From: Chloroflexota bacterium
Lineage (GTDB): Bacteria; Chloroflexota; Dehalococcoidia; Lucifugimonadales; JAPUKM01
Length of the DNA stretch: 19,549 nt
Direction of reading: 5' to 3'
NCBI GenBank assembly: GCA_027295645.1
Contig: JAPUKM010000065.1
Coordinates: 1 to 19,549 of the forward strand
Below, piece after piece: positions 14,487-19,549 of this stretch. The notes under the pieces are model-generated. The model did no database searches, was not told where the DNA came from, and saw nothing but the letters and a program-made list of their open reading frames with translations. The number at the start of each line of letters is the position of its first letter. Within the stretch, counting starts at the first letter, position 1. The position numbers and the translations under genes were made by a program.

Positions 14487-16487
14487 ATGCCTGATATATC
14501 TGAACCGACAGCCTGGGCTATCCTTTTTCTGCCCCTTGGTTGTTTTCTTCTCATCGCACTGGTCATCCGCCCTCTTCTGCCTGGCCGTTACGCGTCACTA
14601 AGCGGCTATGTAGCCGTGCTCGCTATCGGATCTGCCTTTTTTCTGTCGCTGGCGGCGCTGAACTCCACTCTAGGGCACGAAGAGGCCATCGGTTGGGCAT
14701 CCCACTCCTGGGTCGCCATTGGCGACCTGGATATTCGGGTGGGCATCATCATGGATCCGCTGACCGCTATCATGCTGGTTGTAGTGACGGGGATCAGCCT
14801 CCTGGTGCAGGTGTACTCCCACGGGTACATGCGGGGCGATCCGAGCTACTCCCGGTACTTCGCTTACATGTCCCTGTTTACGGCATCGATGATCGGTATT
14901 GTTCTGGCGCGAAGTATCCTGCAGATGTATTTCTTCTGGGAGCTGGTGGGGCTGTGCTCATACCTGCTCATCGGTTTCTGGTACGAGCGACCGGCGGCGG
15001 CCGCCGCCGCTAAGAAGGCGTTTCTGATCACCCGTATAGGAGATGTCGGGTTCCTCATAGTCATCCTGTACCTGTTTTCCCGTAAGGAGCTCTTTCTGGC
15101 TGCGGATCTCAACCCGTTCGAGATCCCGGACATCCATGTCATTGTTATAACTGGGATGTTGAGCTCTATGGTCATCACCTGGCTTGCGCTCGGCATCTTC
15201 GCGGGTGCAGCCGGGAAGTCGGCGCAGTTTCCTCTTCATACCTGGCTCCCTGACGCAATGGAGGGTCCCACACCGGTGAGTGCGCTCATTCACGCTGCAA
15301 CGATGGTGGCAGCCGGCGTGTTCCTGGTGGCGCGATTCTTCCCGGTCTTCGAGGCGTCCGAGGAAGCGATGGCTACGGTGGCTCTGGTGGGTGGATTCAC
15401 CGCAGTCTTCGCCGCATCCATGGGGCTGGTTATGTTCGATATCAAGCGAGTGCTGGCCTACTCAACGGTGAGCCAGTTGGGGTACATGATGCTGGCTCTT
15501 GGTATAGGTATGCCCGCCATCGCCATTTTCCACTTGTTTACGCATGCGTTCTTCAAGGCACTGCTCTTCCTGGGCGCGGGGAGCGTCAACCATGCCACGC
15601 AGACGTTCGATATGAGGTATATGGGTGGACTCCGTCGTGTTATGCCGTGGACGTATGTCACCTTCCTGATCGCCTCACTAAGCTTGGCGGGCATCTTCCC
15701 ATTAGCGGGCTTTTGGAGCAAAGACGAAATCTTGCTTTCAGCATGGACAGAGGGCGGTGCCGTGGAGAAGGCCGCCTTTTCGATGGGGCTGGTAGGTGTG
15801 TTTATGACCGCCTTCTATATCATTCGTGTCCTGGTGATGACTTTTCACGGGTCGTACCGGGGAGGCGCAGAAGCGGAGCGTCGGGATACAAACCAGGAAT
15901 CGACGCAGCCGCCTACTCAGCAGGACGACGGTGATGCCACTCAGGTGCACTTGGCCGAATCGCCGTGGGTCATGGTACTGCCGATGGTCGTTCTAGCTGT
16001 GGCTGCAGTGGTGGCTGGTTATGTTGCCAGCCCCGTGTCAGGGCTGATGACGATTCCTGAGCACTGGTTGGTTGAGTTCCTGGGCGGGCATACGCCCGAT
16101 TTCAGCGTGCCGATAGCTGTGGGTTCCACGGTTGTTGCGCTGGCTGGCATAGGCCTAGCGACGCTGATGTACCAGACGGGCACCATATCTGCAGAGGCGG
16201 TAGGCCGCCGGTTCAGGCCCTTGCGTCAGCTCCTGTTGCGGAAGTACTACATGGACGAGCTGTATGAGGGCTTTGTCGTCAAACGCTCGTTCTACCAGGG
16301 AGTAGTGCGGTTCGCCGATTGGGTGGACCGGGATGTGGTTGATAAGGCTGTGGACGGTATCGGGTGGTGGAGCAGGAATATTGGCCGCTCCATGGCCCGA
16401 CTGCAGACGGGCCAAGTTCAGGGATATGGGGTGGTCATCTCGGTAGGGATCCTGGTGATTCTGGCCGTTTATTTCATCTGGGGGTAA
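14487..16487 (+). CDS. nuoL: NADH-quinone oxidoreductase subunit L
   Basis: NuoL is the distal antiporter-like proton pump of the membrane arm. The 666 residues include E152 (YFFWELVGLCSYLLIGF), K244 in GKSAQFPLHTWLPDAMEG and PTPVSALIHAATMVAAGV, and K412 in FWSKDEIL, matching the glutamate and lysines of the pumping path in E. coli NuoL (E144, K229, K399). The C-terminus has the expected long lateral helix (about 580-640) and a last membrane helix (643-664). A polar, Gln/Asp-rich linker at about 456-492 is probably lineage-specific. Only a weak AAGAA precedes the ATG. The gene starts 29 nt after the DUF2007-like gene. Confidence 0.95.
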   Translation: MPDISEPTAWAILFLPLGCFLLIALVIRPLLPGRYASLSGYVAVLAIGSAFFLSLAALNSTLGHEEAIGWASHSWVAIGDLDIRVGIIMDPLTAIMLVVVTGISLLVQVYSHGYMRGDPSYSRYFAYMSLFTASMIGIVLARSILQMYFFWELVGLCSYLLIGFWYERPAAAAAAKKAFLITRIGDVGFLIVILYLFSRKELFLAADLNPFEIPDIHVIVITGMLSSMVITWLALGIFAGAAGKSAQFPLHTWLPDAMEGPTPVSALIHAATMVAAGVFLVARFFPVFEASEEAMATVALVGGFTAVFAASMGLVMFDIKRVLAYSTVSQLGYMMLALGIGMPAIAIFHLFTHAFFKALLFLGAGSVNHATQTFDMRYMGGLRRVMPWTYVTFLIASLSLAGIFPLAGFWSKDEILLSAWTEGGAVEKAAFSMGLVGVFMTAFYIIRVLVMTFHGSYRGGAEAERRDTNQESTQPPTQQDDGDATQVHLAESPWVMVLPMVVLAVAAVVAGYVASPVSGLMTIPEHWLVEFLGGHTPDFSVPIAVGSTVVALAGIGLATLMYQTGTISAEAVGRRFRPLRQLLLRKYYMDELYEGFVVKRSFYQGVVRFADWVDRDVVDKAVDGIGWWSRNIGRSMARLQTGQVQGYGVVISVGILVILAVYFIWG

Positions 16488-16527
16488 GGGTGGAGACAGG
16501 TTTCGATAATCAGATAGGGCTGCCCCA

Positions 16528-18006
16528 ATGCTAAGCGCGGTTGTATTTCTGCCGCTGGCCGGGGCGCTGGTCATAGCCCTCATTCTGCGAGGAGACAGGC
16601 TAGTAAGGTGGTTCGCGGTGGCTGTGACCGTTGCTGACCTAGCTCTGGCAGGTGTGGTGTTCGGCATGTACTTCCAGGATAGGGCGGGCTTTCGTCTGGT
16701 GGAGCAGCACACCTGGATAGAGCCGCTGAACATCCAGTATCTGATGGCGGTGGATGGCCTGAGCGCACCCCTGGTACTCCTGACAGGGCTGTTGGGGATG
16801 AGCGCTGCCTTCGTCTCCTGGGGTATTCAGACGAGAGTACGGGAGTACTTTGTCTGGCTTCTGGTGCTCCAGACGGCGGTGATGGGGGTATTCGTCTCTC
16901 TGGACTTTGTCCTGTTCTTCATCTTCTGGGAGCTGGAACTCCTGCCGATGTACATGCTCATCTCCATTTGGGGAAGTGGCCGCAAAGAGTACTCGGCCAT
17001 GAAGTTCCTGATTTTCACCGTGTCCGGCTCCGCCTTTATGCTGGTAGGGCTGCTGGTCCTCTACTTCTCAACAGGCACCTTTGACATGAGAGAGTTGCCG
17101 GAGCAGATTGATCTGGCCGGAAAGTTGCTGGTGCCCGCAGCGACCTTGTTCTTCGCGTTTTTTGTGGCCTTTTCGATCAAACTGCCGGTGTGGCCAGTGC
17201 ATACCTGGCTACCGGATGCCCACACCGACGCGCCCACGGCGGTCAGCGTGATGCTGGCCGGCGTTCTGCTGAAGATGGGAGGCTACGGGCTTATCCGTAT
17301 CTGTGTGACCATGTTTCCAGAAGTAACCCGGGATTATGCCTGGCTCCTGGTGACCCTGGCGGTTGTTAGTATCCTGTACGGGGCGACGGTCACGCTGCGC
17401 CAGACCGATCTGAAGCGGCTTATCGCCTATAGCAGCGTCAGTCATATGGGATTCGTCATGCTTGGCATCAGCTCTGTCGGCGGTGTGGCGGGGAGTGTCA
17501 GTTCCGTTGGGCTCAACGGGGCGGCCATGCAGATGTTTACCCACGGCACGATAACAGGGTTGCTGTTCGTTGTGGCTGGACTAATATATGAGAGGACGCA
17601 TACCCGCCATATTCCTGACCTGGGCGGACTGGCGTCTCAGATGCCGTTCACGGCGGCGGTTTTCGTTGTCGCGGGTCTGGCATCGTTGGGACTGCCGGGG
17701 CTTAGCGGGTTTGTCTCCGAGGTACTGGTGTTCATCGGCGCCTTCTCGGTCTGGGCATGGCCCACCGCCGCAGCGGTCATTGGGATCATCCTGGCCGCGG
17801 GGTACATCCTGTGGATGATCCAGCGTGTGCTCACCGGACCATCCCTGGAGCGGTATGCCCAGGTGAAGGAGGTGACCATAGTGGAGGCGGTGCCGATGGT
17901 GGTGCTTGTAGTGGCCATCGTTGTGGTTGGTCTTTATCCAGGCGTTCTCATCGATAGCTTTGATGCCGCAATAGCGCCCATTATTCTTGAGATGCAGTTC
18001 CCATGA
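16528..18006 (+). CDS. nuoM: NADH-quinone oxidoreductase subunit M
   Basis: NuoM is the middle antiporter-like proton pump. Its 492 residues have about 14 hydrophobic helices and the key residues E135 (FFIFWELELLPMY), K218 (FSIKLPVWPVHTWLPDAH) and K249 (VLLKMGGYG), equal to E. coli E144, K234 and K265. The block HTDAPTAVSVMLAGVLLK separates it from NuoL and NuoN. The length is normal. The start is the ATG at 16528, 40 nt after nuoL, with only a weak ribosome site; the N-terminus MLSAVVFLPLAGALV is typical of the family. Confidence 0.95.
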   Translation: MLSAVVFLPLAGALVIALILRGDRLVRWFAVAVTVADLALAGVVFGMYFQDRAGFRLVEQHTWIEPLNIQYLMAVDGLSAPLVLLTGLLGMSAAFVSWGIQTRVREYFVWLLVLQTAVMGVFVSLDFVLFFIFWELELLPMYMLISIWGSGRKEYSAMKFLIFTVSGSAFMLVGLLVLYFSTGTFDMRELPEQIDLAGKLLVPAATLFFAFFVAFSIKLPVWPVHTWLPDAHTDAPTAVSVMLAGVLLKMGGYGLIRICVTMFPEVTRDYAWLLVTLAVVSILYGATVTLRQTDLKRLIAYSSVSHMGFVMLGISSVGGVAGSVSSVGLNGAAMQMFTHGTITGLLFVVAGLIYERTHTRHIPDLGGLASQMPFTAAVFVVAGLASLGLPGLSGFVSEVLVFIGAFSVWAWPTAAAVIGIILAAGYILWMIQRVLTGPSLERYAQVKEVTIVEAVPMVVLVVAIVVVGLYPGVLIDSFDAAIAPIILEMQFP

Positions 18007-18055
18007 TAGGAACGAGCGGACCGATCTCGATGCGCTCTAGAAAGCCACACAGAGC

Positions 18056-19549
18056 ATGACCATCCAGGATCTGTATCTATTAAGTCCAGAGGTTGCCCTC
18101 GTGGGGCTGGCGCTAGCGATTGTACTGCTGGACCTGGTCATCACTGAGAAGCGGATACTGGCGGTGGTAGTAGCCCTGGGGCTGTTGGTGCCTGCAGCCC
18201 TTGCAGTTGTTCTGTGGGGAGATGTTCAGGCGTGCGAGAGCGGCACTCTTGGAGGAGATTTAGCAGACTCCTGTATCGACGGTAGGTTGTCAGCTATATT
18301 CGGCACACTTGCGGTGGACAGGTTTGCCCTATTCTTCAAATTCTTGGTGCTGGCTATTGTGTTTGTGCTTATTTTAGGCTCGGCTGACTATGTGCGTCGG
18401 TTCCACCAGTTCCAGGGGGAGTTCTACGCTCTGGTTCTGTTCTCCGCCTCAGGGATGATGCTCTTGCCGGCTACAACAGAGCTGATCTCTATCTATATAA
18501 GCCTGGAGCTCACAGTGCTGCCGTTGGTGGCACTGTCGACGTTTGTCCGGGACGCCCGTTCCAGCGAGGCGGGGATGAAGTTCCTGATACTGAGCGCCAT
18601 CAGTTCGGCAATGCTGCTCTACGGTATGACGCTTGTACTGGCCTTCACCGGCAGCACTGAGTTGAGTGTGATCGCCACAGCCGTTACCGAGGATGGCGTT
18701 CCGTTTGGCAGCTACGCACTCTTTCTAGGCATCGTGCTGATCGTTGCAGGGTTCGGATTTAAGATCTCCATGGTCCCATTCCAGATGTGGGCCCCTGATG
18801 TCTATGAAGGGGCACCCACACCCGTCACGGCCTACCTGTCGGTGGCCAGCAAAGCGGTCGGTTTTGCCGTGATCCTCAGGGTGTTCTACATCGCCTTTGG
18901 AGAGCTTGATGTGGACTGGGGTGTGCTCTTTGCCGTGCTCAGTGTGCTCTCCATGGTTGTGGGCAACCTTGTGGCCATCGCTCAGAACAATATCAAGCGG
19001 ATGCTTGCCTACAGCACGGTGGCCCAGGCGGGCTATATCCTGATCGGTGTTGCCGCCATAGCGGCGCGTGTGCCTGACCAAGAGACTCTGGGCCCAAGCA
19101 GCGTTCTCTTCTATCTGGTCGCCTATGCAGCCACCAACCTGGCGGCCTTCTTCGCAATCATTGTGATAACCAACAAGACCGGCAGCGATGATATCGATTC
19201 CTTCGCGGGGATGGGACGGAGAGCGCCGGTCGTCGCTGCTATACTGGCCTTTGCCATGCTCTCCCTGATCGGCATACCTCCCACCGCTGGATTCATGGGC
19301 AAGCTGTATATCTTCAGTGCCGCAATCAGAAGTGACCTGGTGTGGCTGGCGGTCGCGGGCGTGGTCAACAGTGCCCTATCAGCCTACTACTATCTCAGGG
19401 TAATCAGGACGATGTACCTGATGCCGGGGGAATCGGAGGAGCGGGCTTCGTCTTCGGTTGCCATGCGTTTGGCGCTGGGGCTCACCGGGCTGGGCATACT
19501 GGTAGTAGGAGTGGTTCCTGGCCCTCTCATCGAGTTCGCCGAGAGTTCG
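18056..19549 (+). CDS. nuoN: NADH-quinone oxidoreductase subunit N (3' end outside window)
   Basis: The frame is open from the ATG at 18056 to the right edge, 498 codons without a stop, so only the C-terminal tail is missing. NuoN is the proximal antiporter-like pump, next to NuoK. Key residues are E151 (IYISLELTVLPL), K236 (FGFKISMVPFQMWAPDVYEG) and K266 (LSVASKAVGFAV), equal to E. coli E133, K217 and K247. ATPVTAYL-type spacing (GAPTPVTAYL) identifies NuoN rather than L or M. The loop after the second helix (about 55-80) is longer than usual and carries two cysteines (C60, C73). The gene lies 49 nt after nuoM; ribosome signal weak. Confidence 0.95.
   Translation, partial: MTIQDLYLLSPEVALVGLALAIVLLDLVITEKRILAVVVALGLLVPAALAVVLWGDVQACESGTLGGDLADSCIDGRLSAIFGTLAVDRFALFFKFLVLAIVFVLILGSADYVRRFHQFQGEFYALVLFSASGMMLLPATTELISIYISLELTVLPLVALSTFVRDARSSEAGMKFLILSAISSAMLLYGMTLVLAFTGSTELSVIATAVTEDGVPFGSYALFLGIVLIVAGFGFKISMVPFQMWAPDVYEGAPTPVTAYLSVASKAVGFAVILRVFYIAFGELDVDWGVLFAVLSVLSMVVGNLVAIAQNNIKRMLAYSTVAQAGYILIGVAAIAARVPDQETLGPSSVLFYLVAYAATNLAAFFAIIVITNKTGSDDIDSFAGMGRRAPVVAAILAFAMLSLIGIPPTAGFMGKLYIFSAAIRSDLVWLAVAGVVNSALSAYYYLRVIRTMYLMPGESEERASSSVAMRLALGLTGLGILVVGVVPGPLIEFAESS

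Noticed and set aside
14992..15009. Perfect 18-bp palindrome CGGCGGCGG/CCGCCGCCG inside nuoL
   Set aside because: It encodes an alanine run in a continuous NuoL frame; GCC and GCG alanine codons in a GC-rich gene make such palindromes readily. No sign of a regulatory role.
18014..18037. Small hairpin (GAGCG/CGCTC) between nuoM and nuoN
   Set aside because: The stem is only 5 bp with a 14-nt loop and no T-run, so it is not a terminator and could be chance.
14487..19549. nuoL, nuoM and nuoN as an Mrp antiporter or hydrogenase (Hyf/Ech-type) membrane module
   Set aside because: NuoD lacks the hydrogenase cysteine pairs, all of nuoA, B, C, D, H, I, J and K are present in the operon, and the L, M and N motifs match the complex I versions.

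Overview
This 19.5 kb window looks like a chromosomal segment of an uncultured Chloroflexota bacterium, most likely in or near the Dehalococcoidia/SAR202 branch. That placement is an inference. It rests on a nuo cluster without nuoE, nuoF and nuoG, a divergent YchF-type GTPase with a GIPQSGKTT P-loop, a nurA-(HAS barrel)-herA cluster, and extended -10 promoters of the form TGCTAT. The genes are densely packed. No gap exceeds about 150 bases, and I see no mobile elements, tRNAs, rRNAs or CRISPR arrays.

Left part (1-6963, minus strand). Read in the direction of transcription: a YchF-family GTPase, hemW (radical-SAM haem chaperone), selB (selenocysteine elongation factor), nurA (nuclease), a HAS-barrel protein, and a herA-type hexameric ATPase that runs off the left edge. 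From selB to herA the genes are 2 nt apart, 17 nt apart, then overlap by 4 nt. They look like one transcript that couples selenoprotein translation to a DNA-end-processing module of archaeal type. TTG and GTG starts are used where upstream signals support them.

Middle (6964-8910). holA (DNA polymerase III delta) is divergent from ychF. Its 3' end overlaps tail-to-tail by 41 nt with a PHP-domain phosphoesterase gene on the minus strand. The PHP gene and the nuo operon are divergently transcribed from a 152-nt intergenic region. That region holds a good sigma-70-type promoter for nuo: TTGAAC, 17 nt, TATAGT, with an extended -10.

Right part (8911-19549, plus strand). A tightly spaced respiratory complex I operon runs nuoA-B-C-D-H-I-J-K, then a 64-codon DUF2007-like gene, then nuoL-M-N; nuoN is cut by the right edge. 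The subunits make the quinone-reducing connecting module (B, C, D, I) and the whole proton-pumping membrane arm (A, H, J, K, L, M, N). The NADH-oxidising module (E, F, G) is missing from its usual place between D and H. The enzyme is therefore probably fed by ferredoxin or another donor, or by E/F/G genes elsewhere. The small protein between nuoK and nuoL is the least explained element here.
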